This document shows positions 18,758 through 27,823 of a stretch of DNA of 64,000 nt, piece by piece. Location of the stretch: contig NZ_QJUA01000006.1 in NCBI RefSeq assembly GCF_003254575.1, positions 1 through 64,000 of the forward strand, given 5' to 3'. Both the position numbers and the translations under genes were made by a program. Origin of the DNA: Mycobacterium kyogaense (GTDB lineage Bacteria; Actinomycetota; Actinomycetes; Mycobacteriales; Mycobacteriaceae). The notes under the pieces were generated by a model. The model was given only the letters and a program-made list of their open reading frames with translations. It was not told the DNA's origin and did no database searches. Position 1 is the first letter of the stretch; each line of letters begins with the position of its first letter.

Positions 18758-19669
18758 GTGACGGAACCTTCGGGGCGCGATCGACTGCGCGAACTCCTCG
18801 ACGCGGTCACCGATGCGCGTAACGGTGACGTCGGGTCGATGGCGCGCAGCAGCCACGCGTCAGAGTTCCACTTCTCCCGGGAGGTGCGGCGGCTCACCGG
18901 CGAATCCCCCGCGGCGCTGCGGCGTCGGGTCATGCTCGAGCGCGCGGCGTGGCGGCTGCAGCGCGGTGAGCCGGTCTCGAGCGTCGCGGCCGCAGAGGGC
19001 TGGTCGTCGGCGGAGGTGTTCTCCCGGGCGTTCCGGCGCACCTACGGACGTCCACCGTCGCAGGCCGCCGACGTGCACTTCCGCCTGCCCGCGCCCAATG
19101 GCCTGCACTTCCACCCGCCGCAGGCGCTGTGGATCGACAGCCAGCCCTCGCCGGTCTCGCAGCCCGACGTGACCGCGCTGATGATCGAGCACGACCTCGG
19201 CGACACCGCCGGGCTGCTCAGCTGCGCCACGCGCCTGAGCGCCCAGCAGTGGACGGCGCCGATCCGGCCCGGCCAGACGGTGCTCGACTGGGACGGCCCC
19301 GAACCAAGTGTCGGGGCCGTGCTCGGCGCGATCGTGTGGAGCAAGCAGGTGTGGCTGGCCACCATCGCCGGTGACGACTTTCCGGCGCGCGCGGCGACCC
19401 GGTCCGTCGACGCCGTCTCGCTCGCCACATTCCACGAGGAGGTCGGAAAGCGCTGGCGCACAACAATTTCTGATTACGCAGCCGCGGGACGGCTCGGTGA
19501 CACCGTCATCGACGCGCTGTGTGAGCCGCCCGAGTCGTTCCCGCTGTACGGGATCGTCGCGCACGTGCTGACCTACTCGGCGCACCGCCGGGAACTGGCC
19601 CGGACGATGCTCGCCGAGCATGGCGTCGACGCCGGCCCCGGCGACCCGCTGGATTGGATGAGGAGCTGA
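18758..19669 (+). CDS. AraC-type helix-turn-helix fused to a DinB-like domain
   Basis: The first 105 residues form an AraC-type DNA-binding region (SSVAAAEGWSSAEVFSRAFR followed by TYGRPPSQ). The remainder (about 125-300) resembles a DinB/YfiT-like four-helix bundle, with ILGAIVWSKQVWLA-type and VLTYSAHRREL segments. This is the reverse of the usual AraC order, with the DNA-binding part first. GATACT lies eight bases before the GTG, suggesting a leaderless mRNA. A RibD-like reductase gene begins one base after its stop. It probably senses a small molecule, but the effector is unknown. Confidence 0.8.
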   Translation: MTEPSGRDRLRELLDAVTDARNGDVGSMARSSHASEFHFSREVRRLTGESPAALRRRVMLERAAWRLQRGEPVSSVAAAEGWSSAEVFSRAFRRTYGRPPSQAADVHFRLPAPNGLHFHPPQALWIDSQPSPVSQPDVTALMIEHDLGDTAGLLSCATRLSAQQWTAPIRPGQTVLDWDGPEPSVGAVLGAIVWSKQVWLATIAGDDFPARAATRSVDAVSLATFHEEVGKRWRTTISDYAAAGRLGDTVIDALCEPPESFPLYGIVAHVLTYSAHRRELARTMLAEHGVDAGPGDPLDWMRS

Positions 19670-19670
19670 C

Positions 19671-20192
19671 ATGGCGTGCATCTACTACACCGCCTCGAGT
19701 CTCGACGGCTTCGTCGCCGACGAGCACGCGAGCCTGCAGTGGCTCGTCACCCGCGACATCGACGCCGACGGGCCCTTCGCCATCGACCCGTTCCTGGCGT
19801 CGGTGGGCGCGCTGGTGATGGGCGCGGACACCTACGAGTGGATCCTGGCCAACCACCCGGGGGAGTGGATGTACCGCCAGCCGTCGTGGGTGATGACGCA
19901 CCGGCCGCAGATCGTCGACCCCGCCCACCCCGTGCGCACGTTCGCCGGCGAGGTCACCGAGCTGTTCCCGACGCTCGTCGAGGCGGCCGGGGATCGCCAC
20001 GTCTGGGTGGTCGGCGGCGGCGAGGTGGCCGCGCAGTTCGTCGGCGCGGGACTGGTGGACGAGATGATCGTGTCCTACGCGCCGTGCACGCTGGGCGCCG
20101 GAGCCCGGGTGCTGCCGATGCGCTCGGAGTGGACGCTCGTCACCGCGGCCCGCAACGCCGACTTCGTCTGCGCACACTGGCGTAAAGCCTGA
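19671..20192 (+). CDS. RibD C-terminal-like dihydrofolate-reductase-family protein
   Basis: The 173-residue protein begins with the family opening YYTASSLDGFVADEH and contains VWVVGGGEVAAQFV near residue 105, the NADPH-binding element of RibD C-terminal domains. Stand-alone members reduce diverse substrates and are mostly uncharacterised. AGGAGCTGAC precedes its ATG, and it follows the AraC/DinB gene by one base, so the two are co-translated. A role in folate or riboflavin synthesis is not supported by the neighbourhood. Confidence 0.83.
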   Translation: MACIYYTASSLDGFVADEHASLQWLVTRDIDADGPFAIDPFLASVGALVMGADTYEWILANHPGEWMYRQPSWVMTHRPQIVDPAHPVRTFAGEVTELFPTLVEAAGDRHVWVVGGGEVAAQFVGAGLVDEMIVSYAPCTLGAGARVLPMRSEWTLVTAARNADFVCAHWRKA

Positions 20193-20225
20193 CGACAGCG
20201 CCATTTCGGCATAGTCTGGCCCACC

Positions 20226-22061
20226 ATGGGCCACTATCGCAGCAACGTCCGCGACATCGAGTTCAACCTGTTCGAGACGCTGGCGCTGGAGAAGGTGCTC
20301 GCCACGGGTGAGTTCTCCGATCTCGACGGGGATTCGGTGCGGCAGATGCTGCACGAGGCCGCCAAGCTGGCCGAGGGCCCGCTGGCCGAGGCCTTCGCCG
20401 AGACCGACCGCACCCCACCCACGTTCGACCCGGCCACCCACGTCGTCAGCATCCCGGAGCCGTTCAAGAAGACGTTCCGGGCCTGGCGCGACGGCGAATG
20501 GTCGCGGGTCGGCATGGTCTCCGACATCGGCGGTGTGCCGGTGCCGTCGATGGTCGAATGGGCGATCAACGAATTCGCACTGGGCGCGCAGCCCGCGGTG
20601 TTCCTGTACTCGGCAGGCCCCAAGATGGCCGACATCCTGTACGCGATCGGCAATGAGCAGCAACGGCATTGGGCCTCGCTGATGATCGAGCGGGACTGGG
20701 GTGCCACGATGGTGCTCACCGAACCCGACGCGGGCTCGGACGTCGGTGCAGGCCGCACCAAGGCCGTCGAGCAGCCCGACGGCACGTGGCACATCGACGG
20801 CGTCAAACGATTCATCACCAACGGCGACGGCGACGACCTGTTCGAGAACATCGTGCACATGGTGCTGGCCCGGCCCGAGGGGGCCGGCCCCGGCACCAAG
20901 GGGTTGAGCCTGTTCATCGTGCCCAAGTACCACTTCGACCCCGACACCGGAGAGCTCGGCGATCGCAACGGCGCGTTCGTCACCGGCCTCGAGCACAAGA
21001 TGGGTCTGAAGGCGTCGGCGACGTGCGAGCTGACGTTCGGCCAGCACGGCACCCCGGCGGTGGGCTGGTTGGTCAACGACACCCACAACGGCATCGCGCA
21101 GATGTTCAAGGTGATCGAGTACGCGCGAATGATGGTGGGCACCAAGGCGATCGCGACCCTGTCGACCGGCTACCTGAATGCGCTCGAGTACGCCAAGTCG
21201 CGCGTGCAGGGCGCGGACCTGACCCAGATGACCGACAAGGCGGCGCCGCGGGTGAGCATCATCCACCACCCCGACGTGCGACGAGCGCTGCTCACGCAGA
21301 AGGCGTACGCGGAAGGGTTGCGGGCGCTCTACCTCTACACCGCCGCACACCAGGACCCGACGGTCGCGGCGGTGGTGTCGGGGGCCGACGCGTCGATGGC
21401 CGACCGCGTGAACGATCTGCTGCTGCCGATCGTCAAGGGCGTGGGTTCGGAGCGGGCCTACCAGTGTCTGACGGAGTCGCTGCAGACCCTCGGCGGATCG
21501 GGCTTCCTGCAGGACTATCCGCTCGAGCAGTACATCCGCGACGCCAAGATCGACTCGCTGTACGAAGGCACCACCGCGATCCAGGCGCAGGACTTCTTCT
21601 TCCGCAAGATCGCCCGCGATCAAGGGGGCGCGCTGCTGCACGTGGTGACGCAGATCCGAGGGTTCCTCGACGACGGGGCGGCCCGCCCCGAGCTCGCCGA
21701 CGGCCGCGCGCTGCTCACCACGGCGGTCGCGGACGTACAGGCGATGGTCGCGGCGATGACGAAATACCTGATCGATTCGCAGCAGGACCCGCGCCAGCTC
21801 TATCGGGTTGGCCTGGAATCGGTGCCGTTCCTGCTCGCCGTCGGCGATCTGCTGCTGGCTTGGCAGTTGCTGCATCAGGCCGAGATCGCGCTGACCGCGT
21901 TGGACGGCTCGCCGAGCGCACGCGATCGCGACTTCTACACCGGGAAGGTGGCGACCGCGTTGTTCTTCGCCAAGAACATGCTGCCGGGGCTGACGGCGCG
22001 GCGGGCGATCCTCGAAGCAGTCGACCTCACCGCCATGGACGTCCCCGAATCCGCGTTCTAG
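20226..22061 (+). CDS. Acyl-CoA dehydrogenase, FadE5 paralogue
   Basis: The 611-residue protein is a large ACAD and a close paralogue of FadE5 at the other end of the window. Both begin GHY-SNVRD, have the same length, and share [19 protein letters not shown] and [17 protein letters not shown]. FadE5-type enzymes oxidise a broad range of acyl-CoAs. TAGTCT (20212-20217) lies eight bases before the ATG, suggesting a leaderless mRNA, unlike fadE5, which has a strong AGGAGG site. A palindromic repeat follows its stop. The specific substrate is unknown. Confidence 0.92.
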   Translation: MGHYRSNVRDIEFNLFETLALEKVLATGEFSDLDGDSVRQMLHEAAKLAEGPLAEAFAETDRTPPTFDPATHVVSIPEPFKKTFRAWRDGEWSRVGMVSDIGGVPVPSMVEWAINEFALGAQPAVFLYSAGPKMADILYAIGNEQQRHWASLMIERDWGATMVLTEPDAGSDVGAGRTKAVEQPDGTWHIDGVKRFITNGDGDDLFENIVHMVLARPEGAGPGTKGLSLFIVPKYHFDPDTGELGDRNGAFVTGLEHKMGLKASATCELTFGQHGTPAVGWLVNDTHNGIAQMFKVIEYARMMVGTKAIATLSTGYLNALEYAKSRVQGADLTQMTDKAAPRVSIIHHPDVRRALLTQKAYAEGLRALYLYTAAHQDPTVAAVVSGADASMADRVNDLLLPIVKGVGSERAYQCLTESLQTLGGSGFLQDYPLEQYIRDAKIDSLYEGTTAIQAQDFFFRKIARDQGGALLHVVTQIRGFLDDGAARPELADGRALLTTAVADVQAMVAAMTKYLIDSQQDPRQLYRVGLESVPFLLAVGDLLLAWQLLHQAEIALTALDGSPSARDRDFYTGKVATALFFAKNMLPGLTARRAILEAVDLTAMDVPESAF

Positions 22062-22076
22062 GGTCCCGTTTTTTTG

Positions 22077-22137
22077 GCGACCAGACGCGAACTCGAGCTT
22101 CCGGCGGCGTGTCGTGCTCGAGTTCGCGTCTGGTCGC
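22077..22137. repeat. Palindromic repeat, copy 1 (inverted orientation)
   Basis: Two exact arms of 22 bases containing GACCAGACGCGAACTCGAG flank a 17-base loop. The loop holds CGGCGTGTC, the reverse complement of the GACACGCCG found in copies 2 and 3, so this copy is inverted. A run of seven T residues lies just before it, after the FadE stop. It could act as a terminator or be a REP/MITE-like element. Confidence 0.95.
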
Positions 22138-22198
22138 GAGAAGAAGGTGACCCCTCACGCCGCGATGAGTTCCCGCTGCCGCCCTGGTCTGCACCCAC

Positions 22199-22594
22199 GT
22201 GACCAACGAACAGGACATCCGCACCGTCATCGACCGCTGGATCGACGCGATCCGCGCGCGTGACATCGACGGCGTCATCGCCGCGCACACCGACGACATC
22301 GTGCTGTACGACGTGCCCCCACCCGACGAAGGTGTCTACGGCATCGACGCTTACCGCAAGACCTGGCCGGAGTTCTTCGAATGGGTCGCCGGCGGCGCGG
22401 TGATGGAGCTGGTCCGTCTCGACGTCATCGCCGACGGCGCAGTCGCTTACGCGTACGGGTTGTTCCGCGCCGGTATGCCCGAGGACATCGCGGCCCACCC
22501 GGAGCGGAGGCTGCGCAGTACGTTCGGCATGCGCAAGATCGACGGTGCGTGGGCTATCGCGCATGAGCACCACTCGATGCCGCACACCTCTTAG
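22199..22594 (+). CDS. SnoaL/ketosteroid-isomerase-like small protein
   Basis: The 131-residue protein has the NTF2-like cone fold opening, IRTVIDRWIDAIRARDID, and a C-terminal strand with AWAIAHEHHSM. The family includes isomerases, hydratases and proteins without known catalysis, so no reaction is assigned. The GTG at 22199 is the only start that leaves the first helix complete. The gene sits alone between two copies of the palindromic repeat, with copy 2 beginning two bases after its stop. This bracketing is unusual and could mean the gene moved as a unit. Confidence 0.85.
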   Translation: MTNEQDIRTVIDRWIDAIRARDIDGVIAAHTDDIVLYDVPPPDEGVYGIDAYRKTWPEFFEWVAGGAVMELVRLDVIADGAVAYAYGLFRAGMPEDIAAHPERRLRSTFGMRKIDGAWAIAHEHHSMPHTS

Positions 22595-22596
22595 GC

Positions 22597-22657
22597 GCGA
22601 GCAGACGCGAACTCGAGTGGACACGCCGAGAAACCACTCGAGTTCGCGTCTGGTCGC
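22597..22657. repeat. Palindromic repeat, copy 2
   Basis: Arms of 24 bases with one mismatch share the core of copy 1 and flank a 13-base loop; GACACGCCG spans the end of the left arm and the loop. It lies between the convergent SnoaL-like and aldehyde dehydrogenase genes, two bases after the first stop and eight before the second. It may terminate both transcripts. Confidence 0.95.
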
Positions 22658-22665
22658 CGGGAGAC

Positions 22666-24138
22666 CTACGCCGGGGTGTAGCCGAACGGCAGCAGGATCG
22701 ACTTCGGCTCGCAGTACGCCTCGATGCCCTCGGTGCCGTTCTCGCGGCCGATGCCCGAATTCTTGTACCCGCCGAACGGGGCGCCCGGATCGAAGGCGTA
22801 CATGTTCACCGCGTACGTCCCGGTCCGGATCCGACGCGCGATCTTCAGCGCCCGATCGTTGTCCGTCGTGTACACCGAACCGGCCAGCCCATAGACGGAG
22901 TCGTTGGCGATGCGCACCGCGTCGTCCTCGTCCTCGTAGGGGATCACCGCCAGCACGGGCCCGAAGATCTCCTCCTGCGCGATCGTCATTGAGTTGTCGA
23001 CGTCGGCGAACACCGTCGGCTGCACGTACCAGCCGCTGTCCAGCCCCTCGGGCCGTTCCCCGCCGACCACCACGCGGGCGCCTTCCTCGACACCCTTGGC
23101 GATGTAGCCCTCCACGCGTTCGCGCTGCTTCTCGCTGATCAGCGGGCCGATCATCGCGGCCGGATCGGTGGGCAGCCCCGGCAGCATGCCCGACACCGCC
23201 GCCGACAGCTTCTCGACCACCTCGTCGTAGCGCGACCGCGGCGCGAGGATGCGGGTCTGCCCCACGCACGCCTGCCCGGAGTTCATCAGCCCGGAGAACA
23301 CCAGCATCGGCAGCGTGGAGTCCAGGTCGGCGTCTTCGAGGATGATCGCCGCGGACTTACCGCCCAGTTCCAGCGTGCAGGGCTTCAGCTTCTCGGCGGC
23401 GATCTTGGCGATCTCCTTGCCCACCGCCGACGACCCGGTGAACGTGAACTTGTCCAGCTCCGGGTTGTTGGTCAGCGCGCGGCCCGTCTCCGGACCGCCC
23501 GGCACGATCGACAGCACGCCCTCGGGCAGCCCGGCCTCGGCGAAGGCCTCGGCCATCGCGAACACCGACAGCGGGGTCTCGGCGGCGGGCTTCAGCACGA
23601 TCGTGCAGCCGGCCAGCAGCGCCGGGCCCAGCTTGTTGGCGGCCAGGAAGAACGGCACGTTCCACGCGGTGACGGCACCGACCACACCGATCGGCTCGCG
23701 GACCACCAGCGTCTGCCCGTAGATGCCGTCGCGGATCTCTTGCCACGTGAACTTGTCGGCCGCGCCGGCGAAGTACTGGAACGCCGACATCGCGGCGCCG
23801 TACTGCATCATGTCGACGATCGTCGGCGGCTGCCCGGTCTCGGCGGCGAGCAGGAACTTCAGCTCGTCGGCCCGCTCCTCGAGGATCTTGACCGCACGGG
23901 CAAGCACCTCCTGGCGCTCGGCGGGCGACATCTGCGGCCACGGGCCTTCGTCGAACGCCTTACGCGCGGCCGCGCAGGCGGCGTCGACGTCGGCGGCAGA
24001 CGCCAGCGGGACCTTGCCGACCAGCTCACCGGTGGCAGGGGAGTGCACCTCGATGACGTCCGAGGTGGCCGGCTCGACCCACTTACCGCCGATGAACAAC
24101 TTGTCCCACTCGGTCCGGAATGCGGTGCTCTGTGTCAT
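22666..24138 (-). CDS. NAD(P)-dependent aldehyde dehydrogenase, Rv0223c-like
   Basis: The 490-residue enzyme oxidises an aldehyde to a carboxylate. The cofactor-binding FTGSSAVGKEI, the general base Glu257 in LELGGKS, the nucleophile Cys291 in GQACVGQTR and the C-terminal EEIFGPVL are all present. Three start codons cluster at 24138-24147; the ATG at 24138 is preferred because TAGTGT lies seven bases upstream, giving a leaderless mRNA. A KstR-type box is 32 bases upstream, and Rv0223c is remembered as a KstR target, so a role in sterol or side-chain aldehyde oxidation is plausible. Confidence 0.93.
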   Translation of the reverse strand: MTQSTAFRTEWDKLFIGGKWVEPATSDVIEVHSPATGELVGKVPLASAADVDAACAAARKAFDEGPWPQMSPAERQEVLARAVKILEERADELKFLLAAETGQPPTIVDMMQYGAAMSAFQYFAGAADKFTWQEIRDGIYGQTLVVREPIGVVGAVTAWNVPFFLAANKLGPALLAGCTIVLKPAAETPLSVFAMAEAFAEAGLPEGVLSIVPGGPETGRALTNNPELDKFTFTGSSAVGKEIAKIAAEKLKPCTLELGGKSAAIILEDADLDSTLPMLVFSGLMNSGQACVGQTRILAPRSRYDEVVEKLSAAVSGMLPGLPTDPAAMIGPLISEKQRERVEGYIAKGVEEGARVVVGGERPEGLDSGWYVQPTVFADVDNSMTIAQEEIFGPVLAVIPYEDEDDAVRIANDSVYGLAGSVYTTDNDRALKIARRIRTGTYAVNMYAFDPGAPFGGYKNSGIGRENGTEGIEAYCEPKSILLPFGYTPA

Positions 24139-24169
24139 AAACATCACACTACCTACCGAAAGCGGGAAG

Positions 24170-24183
24170 TAGAACCTGTTGCA
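24170..24183. promoter_or_regulatory. KstR-type operator before the aldehyde dehydrogenase
   Basis: TAGAACCTGTTGCA matches TNNAACNNGTTNNA at every fixed position. It is upstream of the TAGTGT -10 (24146-24151, minus strand) and overlaps the expected -35 region, a repressor position. It lies between the methyltransferase stop and the dehydrogenase start. Confidence 0.8.
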
Positions 24184-24193
24184 GTTCCCGGAT

Positions 24194-24961
24194 TCAGGCG
24201 GGTGACAACACCAGCACCAGGTTGCTCACCGCGAACTCCCGCAGTCCGGGCACCTTGGTCACGTTCCAGGCCCATCGCGGGTGGTAGCGCGGAAATGCGG
24301 CGACGAGCGCGCCGGTGCCGTACGCCCAGCGCAGGCCGTCGCGCGCGTATACGGCGAACAACGACGAGCCGTAGTCGTTCTTGGGCCGGTGGCCGTGTCT
24401 GCGGGCGTATCGGTCGGCAGCCCGGCGGCCGCCCAGGTAGTGCGTGAGGCCCATCTCGTGTCCGCCGAACGGCCCCAGCCACACCGTGTACGACAGCACC
24501 GCGAGCCCGCCGGGCCGGGTGACCCGCAGCATCTCCTCACCCAGGCGCCACGGCTGGGCGACGTGTTCGGCGACGTTGGAGGACAGGCACACGTCGACGC
24601 TGTCGTCGCGGAACGGCAGCGCGGTGCCGGAGGCGCGCACGAACGTCCCCGCCCGGCGGTGGCTGCGCGGCTCCGCGGCGTGCATCTCCCGGGGGTCGGG
24701 TTCCACGCCGATGTAACGCATCCCAGCGTCGGTGAACGCCGACGCGAAGTAGCCCGGGCCCCCGCCGACGTCGAGGACGGTCCGGCCGGCGGCGACGCTG
24801 CCGGTGACGCCGGTCCAGAGGTCGGCGACGAGTGAGACGGTGTCGTCGGCGAGCGCGCCGTAGAACCGGTCCGGGTCGCTCTGTTCGAAGCGGAACGCCG
24901 AGAGCAGGCGCAGCGAGCGCGCCAGCGTCGCGCGCCGGGCGAACAGTTCCGTAGCGACCAC
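24194..24961 (-). CDS. SAM-dependent class I methyltransferase, Rv0224c-like
   Basis: The 255-residue protein has the SAM-binding motif VLDVGGGPGYFA (about 64-75), the acidic residue after strand 2 in YIGVEPDP, and the later SSNVAEHV and RVTRPGG elements. It resembles the Rv0224c group placed beside an envelope glycosyltransferase. The acceptor is unknown; a glycolipid or glycan is suggested only by the divergent glycosyltransferase at 24998. TAGGGT lies six bases before the GTG start, implying a leaderless mRNA. Confidence 0.87.
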   Translation of the reverse strand: MVATELFARRATLARSLRLLSAFRFEQSDPDRFYGALADDTVSLVADLWTGVTGSVAAGRTVLDVGGGPGYFASAFTDAGMRYIGVEPDPREMHAAEPRSHRRAGTFVRASGTALPFRDDSVDVCLSSNVAEHVAQPWRLGEEMLRVTRPGGLAVLSYTVWLGPFGGHEMGLTHYLGGRRAADRYARRHGHRPKNDYGSSLFAVYARDGLRWAYGTGALVAAFPRYHPRWAWNVTKVPGLREFAVSNLVLVLSPA

Positions 24962-24967
24962 CCGGCC

Positions 24968-24989
24968 ACCCTAGGCACACCGCTAGTCT
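24968..24989. promoter_or_regulatory. Back-to-back leaderless promoters
   Basis: TAGGGT on the minus strand (24968-24973) and TAGTCT on the plus strand (24984-24989) are -10 elements for the methyltransferase and glycosyltransferase. They are six and eight bases from the respective start codons, in a 36-base divergent gap with no Shine-Dalgarno sequence. Confidence 0.65.
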
Positions 24990-24997
24990 GAACACCG

Positions 24998-26155
24998 ATG
25001 TCCGCCCCCGTGAACTCCGTGCTGCTGTTGTGCTGGCGCGACACCGGGCACCCACAGGGCGGCGGCAGCGAGACCTATCTGCAGCGCATCGGTACCCATC
25101 TCGCGCAGTCGGGGGTGCGGGTCACGCTGCGCACCGCCCGCTACCCGGGGGCCGCCCGGCGCGAGGTCGTCGACGGCGTGGAGATCCAGCGTCGCGGCGG
25201 GCCGTATTCGGTGTACGTGCGGGCGGGGCTGGCGATGGTGGCCGGCCGGCTGGGTGTGGGCCCGCTGCGCCGCGCCAAGCCCGACGTCGTCGTCGACACG
25301 CAGAACGGCCTGCCGTTCCTGGCGCGCCTGGCCTACGGGCGGCGCGCGGTCGTGCTGGTGCACCACTGCCACCGCGAACAGTGGCCGGTGGCGGGCCCGG
25401 TGAAGAGCCGCATCGGGTGGTTCGTCGAATCGCGGCTGTCGCCGCGGCTGCATCGGCGCAACCAGTACGTGACGGTGTCGCTGCCCTCGGCGCGGGACCT
25501 GACGGATCTGGGCGTGCGCGCCGACCACGTCGCGGTGGTACGCAACGGCGTCGACGATGCGCCGCCGGCCTCCCTGACGGCGCCCCGGTCGGTGACGCCC
25601 CGCGTCGTCGTGCTGTCCCGGCTGGTGCCTCACAAGCAGATCGAGGACGCGCTCGACGCCGTCGCGCGGCTGCGCGACCGGATCCCTGGCCTGCACCTGG
25701 ACGTGGTGGGTGGCGGTTGGTGGGCGCAGCCGCTGTTCGACCACGCGGAGGAACTGGGTATCTCCGACGCCGTGACCTTCCACGGCCACGTGGACGACGC
25801 AACGAAACATGAACTGTTGCAGCACAGTTGGGTCAACCTGTTGCCTTCTCGCAAAGAGGGCTGGGGGCTCGCGGTGATCGAGGCCGCCCAGCACGGGGTG
25901 CCGACGATCGGATACCGCTCCTCGGGCGGCCTGTCCGATTCCATCGTCGACGGGGTGACCGGGGTGCTGGTCGACGACGTCGACGATCTGGTCGACGGCC
26001 TGCACCGACTGCTGACCGACCATGTGTTGCGCGAGCAGCTCGGCGCGAAAGCGCAGGTGCGCAGCGCAGACTTCTCCTGGGAGCAGAGCGCGGACGCGAT
26101 GGCGGCTGTGCTCGGCGCGGTACAGACGGGTCGGCGGGTCAGCGGGCTGGTGTAG
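24998..26155 (+). CDS. GT4-family glycosyltransferase, Rv0225-like
   Basis: The 385-residue protein has the GT-B fold of family GT4. The N-terminal glycine-rich loop is GHPQGGGSETYLQRI, the second domain opens RVVVLSRLVPHKQIEDAL, and the donor-site EX7E region reads EGWGLAVIEAAQHGVPTIGY near the C-terminus. It should transfer a sugar from a nucleotide-activated donor at the cytoplasmic face of the membrane. The surrounding genes point to envelope lipoglycan assembly, but donor and acceptor are unknown. Its 3' end overlaps the convergent membrane-protein gene by 17 bases. Confidence 0.9.
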   Translation: MSAPVNSVLLLCWRDTGHPQGGGSETYLQRIGTHLAQSGVRVTLRTARYPGAARREVVDGVEIQRRGGPYSVYVRAGLAMVAGRLGVGPLRRAKPDVVVDTQNGLPFLARLAYGRRAVVLVHHCHREQWPVAGPVKSRIGWFVESRLSPRLHRRNQYVTVSLPSARDLTDLGVRADHVAVVRNGVDDAPPASLTAPRSVTPRVVVLSRLVPHKQIEDALDAVARLRDRIPGLHLDVVGGGWWAQPLFDHAEELGISDAVTFHGHVDDATKHELLQHSWVNLLPSRKEGWGLAVIEAAQHGVPTIGYRSSGGLSDSIVDGVTGVLVDDVDDLVDGLHRLLTDHVLREQLGAKAQVRSADFSWEQSADAMAAVLGAVQTGRRVSGLV

Positions 26156-27782
26156 CCGCCTCTGCCCGACGAGTTCGTCTGCCGCTCAACATCATTGCCG
26201 CCAGTCCCGCGCAGAGCTGGAGAAACCACACACCGTGTGCGGCCAGCGCCACACCGCGGTGCGGCGCCGGCCGGCCGACGCCGCCGATTCGGTACACCGT
26301 CAGATCATCGGATCGGAACGCCACGGGCAGACCGAGAGTCGCGCCACCACCCTCTGCGCCCTCGATGACCAGCCAGCCCACCCCGGCGTCAGCAAGTCTG
26401 GCCTGATCCGCCCCGGCCAGCAGCAGCGCCTGAACCTCCCGGGCCTGGGCGCCCTCGCCCGGCACGACGCGGCCACCGATCGACAGGTCGCCCGTGGTCA
26501 GCACCTCCGCGCGCAGCCATCGTGGCAGCGGATCCAACACCGGAGCTGTTCCGGCCCAGGGGAATTGACGCATGCTGTCGACCGGCAGCACGGCCACCGG
26601 GGCCGGGTCGGCGTTGATGATCGCGGCGGCCTCCCGCCACGCCGGCGGGTAGTGCACCGGATGCATCCGCCCGGCCACGCCCCAGGCCAGATCGGGCAGC
26701 GTGGCGATCACCGCCGCGCAGCACACCGCGGCGGTGGCGAGCGCCGGCACCCGTGGGCGCAGCGTGATCGTGGCGGCCGCGCCGGCCAGCGCATAGGCCG
26801 GCATTGCCAGCGCCACCCACTTCTGCCCATCCCGGATCACGCCCAGCCCGGGCGCCGCGTCCAGCAGCGCCCCGACGGCCGTCAGGCCGGGTCCCGTCGC
26901 CATCAGCGCGGGCACCAGCACGGCGGCCAGGGCGACCACCAGCAGCGGCCTGGCGGCCCGGCGCCGGAACAGGACCGGCAGACCCGCCGCGACGACCGCC
27001 AGCAGCACCGCCGTCGCGACGACGGCGAACAGGGTGGTGCGGGAGGCAGGCACGGCATCGGCGTTCCAGATGCCGGCCAGGCCGGCGAGGCTCCCCAGCG
27101 TGCCGAGGCCGGGCTCGGCACGCGCGGCGAACGCGGCGACGGCGGGCCCCTGATCGACGCCGGGAGACCACCCGAGCGCCGATGCGACCAGCCACGGCAG
27201 CGCCGCCGTCGTCGACCCGGCCAGGCTCAGCGCGGCGCAGAACCACCGGGACCGGCCCGGGCCGGGGGCGGCGACGCAGGCCAGCGCGATCGCCGCCGCC
27301 ATCATCAGGCCCGTCGGGGTCAGCCCGGCCACCGCGAGCCAGAAGGCCAACGCCCCGACACCCGACCCCGCGGACCGCAGCGAGAGCACGGCCGCCGCCA
27401 CCCACGGGAGCGCGCCGTAGCCGACCAGCAGGCTCCAATGCCCTTGCAGAAGTCGTTCGGCGACGTAGGGGTTCCACACCGCGACGGTGGCCGCCACGCA
27501 CTGGCCGGGCAGTCCGGCCTCGGGAAGCACCGACGTCACGAGGTGCGCGGCGCCCCAGCCGGCCAGCCACAGGCCGAGGATCAGCACTCCCTTGACCAGC
27601 ACGCCGCCGTCCACCACGGACGAGGCGAGCGCGACGGCCACGTCCTGCGGCAGGGCACGCGGCGCGGCCTGCGTCAGGCCGAGTGTGGCATCGGTGAGAT
27701 AGGAGCGCGGCGTCGACACCGCGTCGCGCAGCAGCAGATAACCCGGCCCGAGCAGCGGTGCGGTGACCGCCAGCGTGAGCAC
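26139..27782 (-). CDS. Polytopic membrane protein, Rv0226c-like
   Basis: At least 547 residues with about a dozen hydrophobic segments are followed by a soluble C-terminal part. The segment NPYVAERLLQGHWSLLVGYG near residue 105 recalls loops in GT-C glycosyltransferases such as AftD, but no catalytic motif is certain. The first ATG, GTG or TTG is the GTG at 27782, which lies inside the first membrane segment. The frame continues upstream with SRVRSL before hydrophobic residues, a normal membrane-protein N-terminus, and reaches a CTG at 27827 overlapping the upstream stop. The real start may therefore be non-standard. It is downstream of and coupled to the DUF3068 gene. Confidence 0.78.
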   Translation of the reverse strand: MLTLAVTAPLLGPGYLLLRDAVSTPRSYLTDATLGLTQAAPRALPQDVAVALASSVVDGGVLVKGVLILGLWLAGWGAAHLVTSVLPEAGLPGQCVAATVAVWNPYVAERLLQGHWSLLVGYGALPWVAAAVLSLRSAGSGVGALAFWLAVAGLTPTGLMMAAAIALACVAAPGPGRSRWFCAALSLAGSTTAALPWLVASALGWSPGVDQGPAVAAFAARAEPGLGTLGSLAGLAGIWNADAVPASRTTLFAVVATAVLLAVVAAGLPVLFRRRAARPLLVVALAAVLVPALMATGPGLTAVGALLDAAPGLGVIRDGQKWVALAMPAYALAGAAATITLRPRVPALATAAVCCAAVIATLPDLAWGVAGRMHPVHYPPAWREAAAIINADPAPVAVLPVDSMRQFPWAGTAPVLDPLPRWLRAEVLTTGDLSIGGRVVPGEGAQAREVQALLLAGADQARLADAGVGWLVIEGAEGGGATLGLPVAFRSDDLTVYRIGGVGRPAPHRGVALAAHGVWFLQLCAGLAAMMLSGRRTRRAEAATPAR

Positions 27783-27823
27783 CAGCGCATAGGCCGGGGC
27801 CGCCAGCGAACGGACGCGGGAGA

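Noticed and set aside
22077..22657. CRISPR array
   Set aside because: Only two nearby repeats, self-palindromic and separated by a coding gene; no regular spacers.
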